NCBI GenBank assembly: GCA_009778035.1
Contig: WRKP01000002.1
Coordinates: forward strand, 43,804 to 107,803
Source of the DNA: Planctomycetaceae bacterium
Lineage (GTDB): Bacteria; Planctomycetota; Planctomycetia; Pirellulales; Thermoguttaceae
Length of the DNA: 64,000 bases
Direction: 5' to 3'
The notes beneath the pieces were generated by a model. It searched no databases and was not told the DNA's origin. It saw only the letters and a program-made list of their open reading frames with translations. The position numbers were made by a program, and so were the translations under genes. Of the stretch, positions 8,648 to 19,262 are shown in pieces. The first letter of the stretch is position 1. Each line of letters starts with the position of its first letter.

Positions 8648-10186
8648 ATGCTTATGCGTACCATCAAGATATTCGACACGACTCTTCGCGACGGAGAACA
8701 ATCGCCCGGGGCCAGCATGAACCTGAGCGAAAAACTTAAAGTCGCCGCCGCCCTGGCCGACCTCGGCGTTGATGTCATCGAAGCCGGTTTCGCCATCGCC
8801 TCGCCCGGCGATTTTGAATCCGTTCAAGCCGTTGCCAACTCCATTAAAGGAAGCAGCATTTGCAGCCTCGCACGGTGTGTCGAAAAAGACATCGAAACCG
8901 CTGCCAAAGCACTGGAAAATGCCGAACAACCACGAATTCACGTGTTCCTCGCAACCAGTCCGATTCATCGGGAACACAAACTCCGTATGACGCCCGAACG
9001 GAATATCGAATCCGCCGTCGCGGGCGTCAAATTCGCTCGGAATCTCTGTCCCGATATTGAATTTTCCGCCGAAGATGCGACCCGAACGGAAATCGAGCAT
9101 CTTTGCCGAGTCGTCGAAGCAGTCATCGAGGCCGGTGCGACGACCGTCAACATACCTGACACCGTCGGATATTCCACGCCGAGCGAAATGTATGAGCGCA
9201 TCCGCAGTCTGTTCGAGCGAGTGCCGAACATCGACAAGGCGGTCATCAGCGTACATAACCACAACGACCTCGGGATGGCCGTCGCGACGAGTTTGGCTGC
9301 CGTGCAGGCCGGTGCTGGACAAGTTGAATGTACCATCAACGGTCTCGGCGAAAGGGCAGGAAACTGTTCGCTCGAAGAAATCGTTATGGCACTGAAAACC
9401 CGAAACGATATTTACAATGCGACGACGCGGATTATCACGCAAAAACTCGTGCCGATAAGCCGGTTGGTATCGACCGTTACCGGCCTGAAAGTTCCGAGAA
9501 ATAAGGCGATTGTCGGGCAGAATGCGTTTGCGCATGAGTCGGGAATACATCAGGACGGCATGCTAAAACATCCGACGACGTATGAAATTATGTCTCCGGC
9601 GGATGTTGGTTTTCTCAAGACTGATTTGGTGCTGGGCAAGCACAGCGGGCGGGCGGCATTAGCGGATAGGGCCAAAACGTTGGGATATGAATTGGATGCC
9701 GAATTGTTGTCCAAGGTATTTGAGGAATTCAAGAAGTTGGCCGACCGAAAGAAAAACATTTACGATGAGGATATTTTGGCACTAATTGAGCAACTGATTC
9801 ACGAAGGTCAGGCCGGCGGGGTGCCGAAGGTTTCGAGCGGTTGGAGTTTTGTGTCGTATAATTTGCATTGCCAAACGGACAAAACGCCGACGTTGATGCT
9901 TAAAATCCGCCGGGGCGAGCAGGAATATACGAAGGAAATCAATGCGGGCGATGGTCCGATTGATTCGATTTTCCTTGCGATTCGGGACATTACGGGTTTG
10001 GACATGTCGGTCAAGGAATTTAGGGCGCAGAGTGTTTCGGCGGGGGAAGATGCGCAGGGTGATGTAACGATATTGATAGATTACAAGGGCGAGACGTACC
10101 GGGGGCATGGCGTTTCGACTGATACGATTGAGGCGACTACGGTTGCGATACTCAATGCGGTCAACCGGATGGCCGAAACTCGCTAA
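8648..10186 (+). CDS. leuA: 2-isopropylmalate synthase
   Basis: 512 residues, the first committed enzyme of leucine biosynthesis. It condenses acetyl-CoA with 2-oxoisovalerate. The N-terminal TIM barrel carries DTTLRDGEQSPGASM (about residues 11-25), the metal-binding HNHNDLGMAVA and GLGERAGNCSLEEI. FAHESGIHQDGM marks the hinge, and the C-terminal regulatory dimer domain follows (VTILIDYKGETYRGHG). Length fits the bacterial LeuA type 1 family. Start 8648 or 8654 is preferred over the longer open frame (to 8546) because a promoter -10 box sits immediately upstream of 8648. No other leu gene is adjacent. Confidence 0.93.
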   Translation: MLMRTIKIFDTTLRDGEQSPGASMNLSEKLKVAAALADLGVDVIEAGFAIASPGDFESVQAVANSIKGSSICSLARCVEKDIETAAKALENAEQPRIHVFLATSPIHREHKLRMTPERNIESAVAGVKFARNLCPDIEFSAEDATRTEIEHLCRVVEAVIEAGATTVNIPDTVGYSTPSEMYERIRSLFERVPNIDKAVISVHNHNDLGMAVATSLAAVQAGAGQVECTINGLGERAGNCSLEEIVMALKTRNDIYNATTRIITQKLVPISRLVSTVTGLKVPRNKAIVGQNAFAHESGIHQDGMLKHPTTYEIMSPADVGFLKTDLVLGKHSGRAALADRAKTLGYELDAELLSKVFEEFKKLADRKKNIYDEDILALIEQLIHEGQAGGVPKVSSGWSFVSYNLHCQTDKTPTLMLKIRRGEQEYTKEINAGDGPIDSIFLAIRDITGLDMSVKEFRAQSVSAGEDAQGDVTILIDYKGETYRGHGVSTDTIEATTVAILNAVNRMAETR

Positions 10187-10195
10187 CCGCCCGGC

Positions 10196-10260
10196 TATTC
10201 GACGTGGATTCACCCGGGGGCGTAAGCCCCCGGCTCTTGTGCGTGCACTTGCTCGTGTGC
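10196..10260. repeat. B-family palindrome B2
   Basis: ACCCGGGGGCGTAAGCCCCCGGC hairpin between convergent leuA and the dehydrogenase gene; a likely bidirectional terminator. Confidence 0.6.
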
Positions 10261-10266
10261 CTTACA

Positions 10267-11487
10267 TTACGCAAGTCCGCCGTCGCCAGCCGGAAACGAC
10301 TCAACCCAAGGCAAACCCCAATCGCCTATCTCCGACATGAACGGATCAGGATCAAATTGCTCCATATTGAATACGCCCCGGCCCGACCACTGGCCCGACA
10401 ATATCAACTTGGCCCCCAATGCCGCCGGCACCCCCGTCGTATAACTGACCGCCTGCGCTCCCGTCTCCGCATAACACGCCTCATGATCGCATATATTATA
10501 AATGTAATAAGGCGATGCCGACGTTGCTTTACCCGTACCCGTAATCCAACAACCAATGCAGGTTTTCCCTTTCGTTCGCGGCCCCAGCGATGCCGGATCT
10601 GGTAACAATGCTTTCAAAAATTGGAGCGGTATGATTTCCCGGCCTTCGTACATGACCGGATCAATCCGCGTCATTCCAACATTTTCCAGCACCTTCAAAT
10701 GCGTCAAATACGATTGGCCAAAAGTCATCCAAAACCGCATCCGCTGCACTTCGGGATAGTGTTTGACGAGCGATTCCATCTCTTCGTGATAGAGGAGGTA
10801 CATATCTTTCGGGCCGATTCCTTCGGGGAAATCGAAGACTTTTTTGACCGACAACGGGTCGGTTTCGTGCCAGGCTCCCTTTTCGTAAAACCGGCCTTTT
10901 GCGGTAACTTCGCGGATGTTGATTTCGGGATTAAAGTTTGTCGCAAAGGGATAGCCGTGATCGCCGGCATTGCAGTCGATAATATCGACCGTATCCATTC
11001 GGTCAAAATGGTGTTTTCGTGCGTGTGCGACGTAAACATTCGTTACGCCGGGATCGAAACCGCTCCCGAGCAGAGCCAAGAGGCCGGCTTTTTCGAAGCG
11101 TTCGTGATATTTCCATTGCGGGGAGTAGCAAAATTTGGCGGTATCGGGATGTTCATAGTTTGCCGTATCGAGGTAATGGACGCCTGTTTCGAGGCATGCA
11201 TCCATGATGGTCAGGTCTTGGTAGGGCAGGGCGAGGTGAACGACGAGATTTGGCTTAACGTTTTTGATCAGAGCGACGAGTTCGGAAACGTTATCGGCAT
11301 CGACAGCGGCGGTATGAATGGGTTGTTTGAGACCTTTGGCATGGATGTCTGCGACGATGGCATCGCATTTTTCTTTTGTTCGGCTTGCCAAAGTAATTTC
11401 GTTAAAAATATCTCGGCGTTGTGCGCATTTGAATGTTGTGACTCGTCCTACTCCGCCGGCTCCGATAATCAGTACCCGATTGGTCAT
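10267..11487 (-). CDS. carboxynorspermidine dehydrogenase (saccharopine dehydrogenase family)
   Basis: 406 residues. The N-terminal Rossmann motif VLIIGAGGVGRVTTFKCAQ is followed by YQDLTIMDACLETGVHYLDTANYE and GSGFDPGVTNVYVAHA, characteristic of the saccharopine dehydrogenase fold. Length and sequence match the carboxynorspermidine dehydrogenase branch. That enzyme joins aspartate semialdehyde to a diamine to make carboxynorspermidine or carboxyspermidine, the precursor of norspermidine or spermidine. The partner decarboxylase (NspC) is not in the window. Aspartate semialdehyde links it to the aspartate kinase elsewhere in the window, but the genes are far apart. Confidence 0.85.
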   Translation of the reverse strand: MTNRVLIIGAGGVGRVTTFKCAQRRDIFNEITLASRTKEKCDAIVADIHAKGLKQPIHTAAVDADNVSELVALIKNVKPNLVVHLALPYQDLTIMDACLETGVHYLDTANYEHPDTAKFCYSPQWKYHERFEKAGLLALLGSGFDPGVTNVYVAHARKHHFDRMDTVDIIDCNAGDHGYPFATNFNPEINIREVTAKGRFYEKGAWHETDPLSVKKVFDFPEGIGPKDMYLLYHEEMESLVKHYPEVQRMRFWMTFGQSYLTHLKVLENVGMTRIDPVMYEGREIIPLQFLKALLPDPASLGPRTKGKTCIGCWITGTGKATSASPYYIYNICDHEACYAETGAQAVSYTTGVPAALGAKLILSGQWSGRGVFNMEQFDPDPFMSEIGDWGLPWVESFPAGDGGLA

Positions 11488-11500
11488 GCGATGATTCTCC

Positions 11501-11535
11501 CTCTTTGTTCTTCTCGTAAGCGCATTTTACCATAA
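11501..11535 (-). promoter_or_regulatory. possible promoter of the carboxynorspermidine dehydrogenase gene
   Basis: On the minus strand, GAGACA, a 17-base spacer and TAAAAT precede the gene, with the -10 box about 30 bases before ATG. The -35 box is weak. Confidence 0.35.
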
Positions 11536-11594
11536 CGGACGGGACATGTCTCACTTCGGCGGCACTGCGTATTTCTTTGGCTTCTGGCCATTTG

Positions 11595-11933
11595 TCATTT
11601 TTCGCCTGTCCATTCCACGTTTACCGTGGTCGAAATACCACCGCGGGGGGTGAAAGCGGCCGTCAATTTCAGGCGACGGGGATGAAGCGTATTGACCAAA
11701 TCATCCACAATCCTGTTCGTGATGTCTTCGTAAAAAATGCCTTGATTGCGAAATTGCTGCAAATACATTTTCAGACTTTTCAGTTCGATGCACCACTTGT
11801 CAGGCACATACAGAAACGTCAGCGTACCGAAGTCAGGTTGGCCTGTTTTGGGGCAAACCGACGTAAATTCGGGACAGACGATCTCGATGGAGTAATCCCG
11901 ATGGGGGAAAGAATTTTCAAAAATTTCGAGCAT
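11595..11933 (-). CDS. queF: NADPH-dependent 7-cyano-7-deazaguanine reductase QueF
   Basis: 112 residues, the short type I (FolE-like, T-fold) QueF. It reduces preQ0 to preQ1 in queuosine tRNA modification. Visible features are [15 protein letters not shown] with the catalytic cysteine (Cys27, in SVCPKTG), the substrate glutamate in [11 protein letters not shown] and FEDIT-like [13 protein letters not shown]. No other queuosine gene is next to it. A strong promoter ends only nine bases before the start codon, so the mRNA should be nearly leaderless. Confidence 0.92.
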   Translation of the reverse strand: MLEIFENSFPHRDYSIEIVCPEFTSVCPKTGQPDFGTLTFLYVPDKWCIELKSLKMYLQQFRNQGIFYEDITNRIVDDLVNTLHPRRLKLTAAFTPRGGISTTVNVEWTGEK

Positions 11934-11942
11934 AATCGGCCC

Positions 11943-11971
11943 AGTGTATCACATCCCTGCCGGGTGTGCAA
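11943..11971 (-). promoter_or_regulatory. queF promoter
   Basis: Minus strand: TTGCAC (11971-11966), 17-base spacer, TACACT (11948-11943). The expected start of transcription is about three bases from the ATG at 11933. Confidence 0.65.
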
Positions 11972-11984
11972 CTGCGATGTCTCA

Positions 11985-12053
11985 AGCCAGCGGGTCGCAG
12001 CGTGTGCCGGGAGGACGGGAATTCCGTCCTGAATAATTTGAAATACAGCCTAA
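11985..12053. repeat. A-family repeat, diverged copy A16
   Basis: The right terminus TTTGAAATACAGCCTAA and inner arm remnants (GGGAGGACGGGAATTCCGTCC) are preserved. Read on the minus strand, the terminal TTAG supplies the TAG stop of the squalene-hopene cyclase. Confidence 0.5.
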
Positions 12054-14344
12054 TTCCCGAGCGGCGGGTCGCCCGGACGCGTATTGTTATAGCAGGCCGT
12101 TTCCGGCGAAAATATCCGTAGCCGATACATCGGCAATATCGCCTCATATTCCTCCGTGTCCAACTTCATCACCCGACGACGCGACGCATAAAGCGATAAC
12201 GCCATCAACGGAAAATAAACCGAATAATAATGGTACTTCAAATAAAATACCAACGGAAAACCCGTGCCCGTATACTCCGGCTCATACCAAGTTCCATCCG
12301 GCCGCTGTCGATCCAGCAGAAATTTGATGCCGCGTGTTACGGGACAATCCGCCTCGCCTCGCAGAGCAAGACGGCTGGCGTCGGCATCGTCAATCTTGCC
12401 CGCCGCAATCAGTCCCATCACAGCCCACGCTGTCTGCGACGCCGTCGGCGTGCCCGTGCCGCGAAGCGATGAATCTTCATACGAATCCGGCGACTCTCCC
12501 CAACCGCCGCTCTGGTGTTGATGGGCCAACAACCAATTCGCTCCCGCTTGGATTGCCTTATCATCCGTCGGAACACCAACCGCCGTGAGCCCTGTGAGTG
12601 CCTGCCAAGTCCCGTAAATGTAATTCACCCCCCATCGGCCAAACCAACTGCCGTCCGCCTGCTGTTCCTTTTTCATATAGGCAACCACCCGGTCAATTTC
12701 CGGGTTTTTCCCCACACGAAAACCGAGTCGGCCCAGCGATTCCATCACACGGCCCGTCAAGTCCGGCGTGCTGGGGTCAATCATCGCATTGTGGTCGGCA
12801 AAGGGCACCTTACAGAGGAATTCCTTGTTGTTATCGCGGTCAAATGCCGCCCAACCGCCGTCCTTGTTTTGCATTCCCAAAAGCCAGCGGAGGCCGCTGT
12901 CCAATGCGGCCTGCGTGTCGGCAGTTTCGAGCATACATTGTTTGGCTTCGTCCAGCGACTCGACATTTTCGACAGCCGTAATCCGCAGGTCGGGCGGAAG
13001 TTGTCCCCCGGACTCCTCGAATCGACCGGCGAGCACCATCAACGCCATCGCGGTGTCGTCGCAGTCGGGATAGAACGCGTTGTTGAATTCAAAGCACCAG
13101 CCGCCCGTTCGTCGCGTCGCCTGCGTCGCGGGCAACCTCTTTTTCCATTGTACGGTCCAATCGCCGGGCTCCTTGATGTGCCGCGAACGTACCCATTGCA
13201 CGCCCTTGCGCACTGCCGGATGCGAAATCGTCAGGCCGCCAAGCATCAAGGCTTTGAGCGTCAGCGACGTGTCCCAAACCGGCGATCTGCAAGGCTGCAC
13301 CCGAACGCTGCCCCGCTCCTCATTGCGGATGATTAAGGCCTCCAACTCCTTTCGGCAATACTGCACTTCCTTGGAATCGTCGGCATAACCGAGTGCTTTG
13401 AAGGCGATCCAAGCCCAAATAATCGGCGGATAAATCGCTCCGGGACCGTCGCTCTTTTCGCAGTGTTCGAGTGTCCATTGTTTGGCCTTTTCGATGGATA
13501 ATTTGCGGAAAGGAGTTACACCCCAGCGTCGGCAGAGCCACATTGCGGAATTGCAGAACCGGAAAAAGTAATCCCAGGAGAAGGGATTTTTGGTCAATGT
13601 TTTTCCCGGCGCAACGAGCGGGCCCCATTCTTCGGGTTTTTTGACGAAAATTTCTTGTATTCCTTTTTCGGGCGGCAGATTTCGGACTGGTGCGAGTGCG
13701 GAGACGATGGAAAGGGGCACGAAAATTGTCCGCGACCACGCACTCATGTTGTAAATGTTAATCGGAAACCAATTTGGGAGCAGCATCATCTGCGGCGGAA
13801 CGGCGGGGCAAACGTTATGGGGTATTTGTCCCAAAATCGCGAGGTAAAATCGGGTAAAACTATTGACTTTGTCCACGCCGCCGAGTTCCAGTGCCCGGAC
13901 GCGTGCTTTTTGCATATAATCCGCGGCGGGATCATGTCCGGTGAGTTTCAGAGCGAAATAGGCTTTGACGGTATTGTGGACATCGGATTTGCCGTCGGTG
14001 TACATTCCCCAGCCGCCGTCTTGGAGTTGGGTATCGAGCAGATGTTTGGCACATTCTTTTGCCAGTTCGGTCTCTTCTTCGCCGAGGAAGGCGAGGAGCA
14101 TAATGGTTTCGCTTTGGAGGAGGGCATCGCCTTCGAGTTCGGCAACCCAGTATCCGTCGGGATGTTGGTGATTGAAAAAGAACTGTCGTGTTGCGGCAAT
14201 GCCGTGCCGGAGTTTTTGGATGAGTTGTTCGTCGTGAACGGCGTTTGCTGGGCCCGTGGTGTTTACGGCGTGAGCCAGGGATTCCGATTCGTCGTTTATG
14301 CGGTTCGCATTGTTTCGGTTCATATTGTAGAGATGCGTTTCCAT
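12050..14344 (-). CDS. shc: squalene-hopene cyclase
   Basis: 764 residues. It cyclises squalene to hopene/hopanol, giving hopanoid membrane lipids, and acts as a monotopic membrane protein. The central DCDDTAM motif (with the catalytic aspartates of DxDD) is intact. Many QW repeats are visible: QLQDGGWG near residue 108, QNKDGGWAAFD near 495, QQADGSWFGRWG, and QHQSGGWGESPDSY. GTGTPTASQTAWAVMGL and GTGFPLVFYLKYHYY in the last quarter are typical of bacterial SHC. It is slightly longer than usual because of an N-terminal extension (about 40 residues). Its stop codon coincides with the end of repeat A16. Confidence 0.95.
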   Translation of the reverse strand: METHLYNMNRNNANRINDESESLAHAVNTTGPANAVHDEQLIQKLRHGIAATRQFFFNHQHPDGYWVAELEGDALLQSETIMLLAFLGEEETELAKECAKHLLDTQLQDGGWGMYTDGKSDVHNTVKAYFALKLTGHDPAADYMQKARVRALELGGVDKVNSFTRFYLAILGQIPHNVCPAVPPQMMLLPNWFPINIYNMSAWSRTIFVPLSIVSALAPVRNLPPEKGIQEIFVKKPEEWGPLVAPGKTLTKNPFSWDYFFRFCNSAMWLCRRWGVTPFRKLSIEKAKQWTLEHCEKSDGPGAIYPPIIWAWIAFKALGYADDSKEVQYCRKELEALIIRNEERGSVRVQPCRSPVWDTSLTLKALMLGGLTISHPAVRKGVQWVRSRHIKEPGDWTVQWKKRLPATQATRRTGGWCFEFNNAFYPDCDDTAMALMVLAGRFEESGGQLPPDLRITAVENVESLDEAKQCMLETADTQAALDSGLRWLLGMQNKDGGWAAFDRDNNKEFLCKVPFADHNAMIDPSTPDLTGRVMESLGRLGFRVGKNPEIDRVVAYMKKEQQADGSWFGRWGVNYIYGTWQALTGLTAVGVPTDDKAIQAGANWLLAHQHQSGGWGESPDSYEDSSLRGTGTPTASQTAWAVMGLIAAGKIDDADASRLALRGEADCPVTRGIKFLLDRQRPDGTWYEPEYTGTGFPLVFYLKYHYYSVYFPLMALSLYASRRRVMKLDTEEYEAILPMYRLRIFSPETACYNNTRPGDPPLGN

Positions 14345-14377
14345 ACGGTATTTTGTCTGCTCCCTCGATTCTTCGGC

Positions 14378-14406
14378 ATTGTATCAGAAAGAGGGAAATT
14401 GGGCAA
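14378..14406 (-). promoter_or_regulatory. shc promoter
   Basis: Minus strand: TTGCCC (14406-14401), 17-base spacer, TACAAT (14383-14378). It lies 34 bases before the start codon. Confidence 0.6.
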
Positions 14407-14452
14407 GGCGAAAAATTGCGGGCATTATTGCACGAGTCCGGCCTCTCCCCTC

Positions 14453-14480
14453 TTGACAGTCCGATTGTTTGTGTTACACT
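14453..14480 (+). promoter_or_regulatory. gdhA promoter
   Basis: A perfect -35 box TTGACA (14453-14458), 16-base spacer and TACACT (14475-14480). The predicted transcript begins near 14487, giving a leader of about 93 bases. Confidence 0.7.
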
Positions 14481-14498
14481 AACCGCACTGCGGTGAAC

Positions 14499-14552
14499 AA
14501 AGGCGTTTATCGGTACAATTACCCCCATAATTGCGCCGGTGAACGCCTTTTT
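14499..14552 (+). terminator. terminator-like hairpin in the gdhA leader (possible attenuator)
   Basis: AAAGGCGTT (14499-14507) pairs with AACGCCTTT (14542-14550). An inner stem is formed by CGGTACAATTA and TAATTGCGCCG. A T run follows. The hairpin lies between the gdhA promoter and its ATG, and the upstream gene is divergent, so it cannot be an ordinary upstream terminator. Confidence 0.6.
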
Positions 14553-14579
14553 CATTGCTCAAAATGAAAGGAAACCTGA

Positions 14580-15911
<1,332 letters not shown>

Positions 15912-15937
15912 AAACGTAATGTCGCCTAATATCGCAA

Positions 15938-15980
15938 GAGCCGAGGGCGACTCGGGACTAATGCCCCGGCCACACCATCC
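15938..15980. repeat. B-family palindrome, diverged copy B3
   Basis: GCAAGAGCCGAGGGCGACTCGGGACTAATGCCCCGGCC; degenerate. It lies after gdhA. Confidence 0.4.
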
Positions 15981-16002
15981 CTAAAGAGATTACAATAACA
16001 AC

Positions 16003-16899
16003 ATGTCATCAATTCCCACCAAAATTGGACTCATCGCAGGGCGTGGCCGTTTCCCGATTTACCTGGCCGAAGCCCTAAAACAGCAGGGCGTCGGCGTGTA
16101 TTGCCTCGGTGTGATCAATCATGCCGATCCCGTCCTCCAAACAATGTGCGACGAATGGCTGCCGCTCGGACTCGGTCGTTTGCAGACGGCCTTTCGGTTT
16201 TTCCGCCGACACGGATTGACGCACGGGACATTGGCCGGCGGTATCAACCGCAGAGCATTGCTTGATCCCTTCCTGATTTGGAATCAACTGCCCGACTGGT
16301 ACACCTTCCGAACCTTTGCTCCGATGTTTCTGACTCGGCGGAAAGACAGCACAGCCGACACTCTGCTTGGAGCGGTCGTCAATGCTTTTGACCAAAACGG
16401 ATTCAAACTTTTACCCGCAACGGATTTAATTCCCGACTTGCTTATGAAACGCCAAAAATTGACCCGTCGCGGCCCGACCGCCGCAGAATGGAAAGATGTT
16501 TGCTATGCCTGGAAAATCGCCAAAGAGATGGGACGCTTGGACATCGGTCAAAGCGTTTGCGCCAGCGGATTGGCCATTTTATCCGTCGAGGCGATGGAGG
16601 GGACGGATGCGTGCATACGCCGTGCTGGTTCGTTATGGCCTGGCAAGGGTTTTACGGTTGTTAAAGTTGCCAAGCCGCAACAGGATATGCGATTTGATGT
16701 ACCGACATTTGGTTTGACGACGCTTCAAGCGATGTACGAATCGGGCGCGCGGGTTTTGGCAATCGAAGCGGACAAGACGATATTCATAGACCGACAGGAT
16801 GTCGTGGATTTTGCCAATCGGCATGATATAAGTATCGTGTCGATTACGGGAGAGGACAGCGAGCAAGAGGCCTCGCCGTTTGCGGAGTATTCGGGCTAG
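16003..16899 (+). CDS. lpxI: UDP-2,3-diacylglucosamine pyrophosphatase LpxI
   Basis: 298 residues of the LpxI family (formerly DUF1009). LpxI hydrolyses UDP-2,3-diacylglucosamine to lipid X in lipid A synthesis, replacing LpxH. N-terminal IGLIAGRGRFPIYLAEALKQQG and the C-terminal block GRLDIGQSVCASGLAILSVEAMEGTDA with the catalytic region are clear, followed by DVPTFGLTTLQAMYESGARVL. Its presence supports a Gram-negative-type outer membrane with lipid A. It is not accompanied by other lpx genes. Its TAG stop is exactly the first three bases of repeat A3. Confidence 0.9.
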   Translation: MSSIPTKIGLIAGRGRFPIYLAEALKQQGVGVYCLGVINHADPVLQTMCDEWLPLGLGRLQTAFRFFRRHGLTHGTLAGGINRRALLDPFLIWNQLPDWYTFRTFAPMFLTRRKDSTADTLLGAVVNAFDQNGFKLLPATDLIPDLLMKRQKLTRRGPTAAEWKDVCYAWKIAKEMGRLDIGQSVCASGLAILSVEAMEGTDACIRRAGSLWPGKGFTVVKVAKPQQDMRFDVPTFGLTTLQAMYESGARVLAIEADKTIFIDRQDVVDFANRHDISIVSITGEDSEQEASPFAEYSG

Positions 16900-16985
16900 A
16901 GCGTATCTCGAATTGGTCTGGAAACGCTTCCGGCATTAGCCGCGACGCGCTGCTTGACTGGATTCCGGCTTTCGTTTGCCGATGC
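16896..16985. repeat. A-family repeat, copy A3 (diverged right half)
   Basis: Left terminus CTAGAGCGTATCTCGAATTGGTCTGGA is well preserved and overlaps the lpxI stop codon. The inner arms are degraded apart from GGATTCCGGCTTTCG. Confidence 0.6.
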
Positions 16986-17060
16986 CTCTTGCGGAAAGTG
17001 TTTTTGGGTAACACGTTTTTGATTTTTTCACAAAACAGGGTGACATGTTGATATAAATTT

Positions 17061-17820
17061 GGCATAGCTAATTTGGCATAGTTTTTTCGTTTAGTTTTAC
17101 CATCAAAAGGATTAGGGAGATAACGATCATCTCTTCGGACTTACTGTAGCATTTCGTTTTTCTCTTGAATCTCGCCAAGTAATGACGAATGGGGCTATTG
17201 TAACTCTCAACAGTATAGGTCTCACCTTTGCTTTGACAGTGTTGTTCCGGCGGAATAAACTCCTCATAACTCCGCCAATAATCCGTTGCAAAACAACTCA
17301 CCGACAAGTACTTCAACTTCTCCCATAACCTCAAGCCCGTCGCCGTCGAACGGTCGCCGCAAACAAACGATATAAAACATTTCCTTAAACGATTCACTGC
17401 AATCCAAATCCATCGGCAACTTTTTTATTGACGTAAGTATTTAATTTGTCGAGATCTACGACATCTACTATCTCTTCGTCGACGGGCAATTCTATTGCCT
17501 TTCCTGCCTGTTTAATCCAATAGTAAACGGCAGTATGACTGACTTTCAAGATGCGTCCGATGGCTCGAAAACCCAAACCTTCGAGATACATATCTTGGGC
17601 TTGTTGCCGAGTTTCTACTGGTATTTCACCTGATCTTTTTTGCACCGTGTAATTCTACTGACACTGTTTGCATTCGTATCGTTGTCGATTTTTAACGATG
17701 CCATTCTTGATGTATTTAACACGGTTGCAATGCGGAAAATCCATTTTTCACTCACTTATAAAAAACGCAATCCCTTGCAATGCAAACAGTATAACACGGC
17801 TACACCGGTTTAACAATGCC
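17061..17820 (-). mobile_element. IS1-like insertion sequence, decayed copy (760 bp)
   Basis: Bounded by imperfect terminal inverted repeats, GGCATTGTTAAACCGGTGTAG at 17820 reading inwards and GGCATAGCTAATTTGGCATAG at 17061. It is homologous end to end with the copy at 61503-62270. The transposase gene runs on the minus strand and is broken. No 9-bp target duplication is visible at the two flanks. Confidence 0.8.
17068..17747 (-). pseudogene. IS1-like transposase, broken
   Basis: Reading from MDFPHCNRVKYIKNG at about 17747 towards 17068. An in-frame TAG interrupts the N-terminal zinc-finger part (QCQ-stop-NYTVQ, where the other copy has QCGRNYTVQ). One zinc-finger cysteine pair is also altered compared with CPRCGSGEYKKNG. 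The helix-turn-helix part ILKVSHTAVYYWIKQAGK is intact. The catalytic part (LRLWEKLKYLSVSCFATDYWRSYEE, then YNSPIRHYLARFKRKTKCYSKSEEM) follows in a different frame. The switch is at a run of six A (AATAAAAAAGTT), where a -1 slip would join the frames. Even so, the upstream stop makes this copy inactive. Confidence 0.75.
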
Positions 17821-18265
17821 CTCGATTGAATTGCTTGCTTTCAAGTTGTAGTGCTAATGCTCCGATGTGATCGTTACTCATCTTTATATTTTTGGGAAAA
17901 TTCTTTGTTAGAAATATCTTTGGCTTTTTTTCTTGTCCTTCGACAAGAGCAATCAGCCCCAAATAACCTTTTCTTTCTTTTTCAACGTCGTTTTCCTTAA
18001 TCTTTTAGAGTTCCATTTCAGTAGGCATGCACATCTGTAGAAATGATGGACAGCCAAACCATGCCGACATGTGATCTTCGGAGATATTTCCTTTTGAAGA
18101 TAAATACCATTACCGAACATCGCTCCGACTGCTTGCTGCACGAACATACTGTTTCCACTGCGTGCCGGTAAGCCGACGAATCTTTGCCTACTCTTCGGCA
18201 ATCTTCATCATCTTACTATCATCCTCATTCCACAACTCTTGTATCCATTTCTTGGGGGCAAACAT
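17821..18265 (-). pseudogene. broken gene of unknown function, cut by the IS1-like element
   Basis: From an ATG at 18265 (MFAPKKWIQELWNEDDSKM) one frame can be followed down to the edge of the insertion sequence, with three internal stops: TAG after KMMKIAEE, TAA after SSRSDVR, TAA after MCMPTEMEL. The pieces between read as ordinary protein (AKIRRLTGTQWKQYVRAA, KERKGYLGLIALVEGQEKK, FPKNIKMSNDHIGALALQ). At 17820 the frame runs into the IS terminal repeat, whose GGCATTGTTAA supplies a final TAA. No family is recognised. Confidence 0.5.
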
Positions 18266-18396
18266 TGTTATTTAATGATTACTATTTAATGCTTGATGGT
18301 TAGTGATTCTTCATTATTCATTCTGTCCGATAATACTACTGGCAGACTGGCGACTGTCCCTTACGATAAAATCACTTCGACCAGCGAAATTGCTTC

Positions 18397-19098
18397 CTAT
18401 GGACGCTCGACGCCCGGTAAAATGCGGGAAAATATGCGCCCGTCCCGAAATAAAAGGTCCTGACCAAATCCCAATCGCACCGAAATTTCACGCCCCGGCA
18501 TTAAAAGCAAAATGTGATCCGAAATGCCTGTCAAACTCTCAAGTGCTGAATGACACAGAACATCAGAACTAATCATCCCGAAATGGCTGCACATCGCCTC
18601 GTGCGATTCAACATGTGTCGAAAAACAGGGACAGGGAATGTCCGCCGTCATTTTTTCTAAATGGATTTCCTGCCAAGAATGTAATGCCAAGTTGTAAGGC
18701 AGCATTTCTTCATGGTTTGGAGCAGGATGCAACGTTCCGTAAATTTGTTCATATTGCCCGACGCGGCGGGAGACTTCGCTCACCCAACTTTCGGTAACGT
18801 ATGACCGCGTTGAACGTTCCGCATAGCGGATGACCAAAAACAACGCGAAGGCGATGATAATGCCGACGGATACCGACGCAATGAGACCGATTTTGGAAGA
18901 TTTTTCTTCATCCTCTTCGTCGAGAGGTTCCATTGTTTTTAGCGGCCTGGGCGGCTCGTCATCTCGTTCGTGTTCGTAGGCCAAAAACTGTGCAGGCAGT
19001 ATGGATTCGGGCGCAAAATGTGCGGAATCTAAAAAGATACCTGAATTAGGCGGGGCATCGTAGTCTGCCTGAACATTTGGTTCTTTTTGTGTTTTCAT
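18397..19098 (-). CDS. hypothetical single-pass membrane protein
   Basis: 233 residues from MKTQKEPNVQADYD; AAGGA lies just upstream of paired ATGs at 19101 and 19098. The frame is open to 19329, but that extension is encoded by repeat A4 and is unlikely to be native. An acidic, proline-rich cytoplasmic N-terminus (EPLDEEDEEKSSK) leads to one membrane helix (IGLIASVSVGIIIAFALFLVIRYA). The C-terminal domain of about 140 residues contains several cysteines (ADIPCPCFSTHVESHEAMCSHFG). No family is recognised. The cysteine pattern could bind metal or form disulfides. Confidence 0.6.
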   Translation of the reverse strand: MKTQKEPNVQADYDAPPNSGIFLDSAHFAPESILPAQFLAYEHERDDEPPRPLKTMEPLDEEDEEKSSKIGLIASVSVGIIIAFALFLVIRYAERSTRSYVTESWVSEVSRRVGQYEQIYGTLHPAPNHEEMLPYNLALHSWQEIHLEKMTADIPCPCFSTHVESHEAMCSHFGMISSDVLCHSALESLTGISDHILLLMPGREISVRLGFGQDLLFRDGRIFSRILPGVERP

Positions 19099-19108
19099 CA
19101 TTCCTTTT

Positions 19109-19262
19109 TGGAGCGAATTCATTTTTGCTATGAACAAAAAATCGTCATTCCGGCGAAAGCCGGAATCCAGCCGAGCGACGTGCATATCGTTTCCCTGGTT
19201 CCCGGCTTTCGCCGGGATGACGGAGAGGGGGGACGTCCAGACCAATTCTGAATATGCTCTAG
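19109..19262. repeat. A-family repeat, copy A4 (near full length)
   Basis: Left terminus GAGCGAATTCATTTTTGC, inner arms GTCATTCCGGCGAAAGCCGG and CCCGGCTTTCGCCGGGATGA, right terminus CCAATTCTGAATATGCTCTAG. About 154 bp. It abuts the start of the membrane-protein gene. Confidence 0.75.

Noticed and set aside
17953..18201. 82-residue minus-strand frame
   Set aside because: It is a different frame of the broken gene at 17821-18265, which reads better as one interrupted frame.
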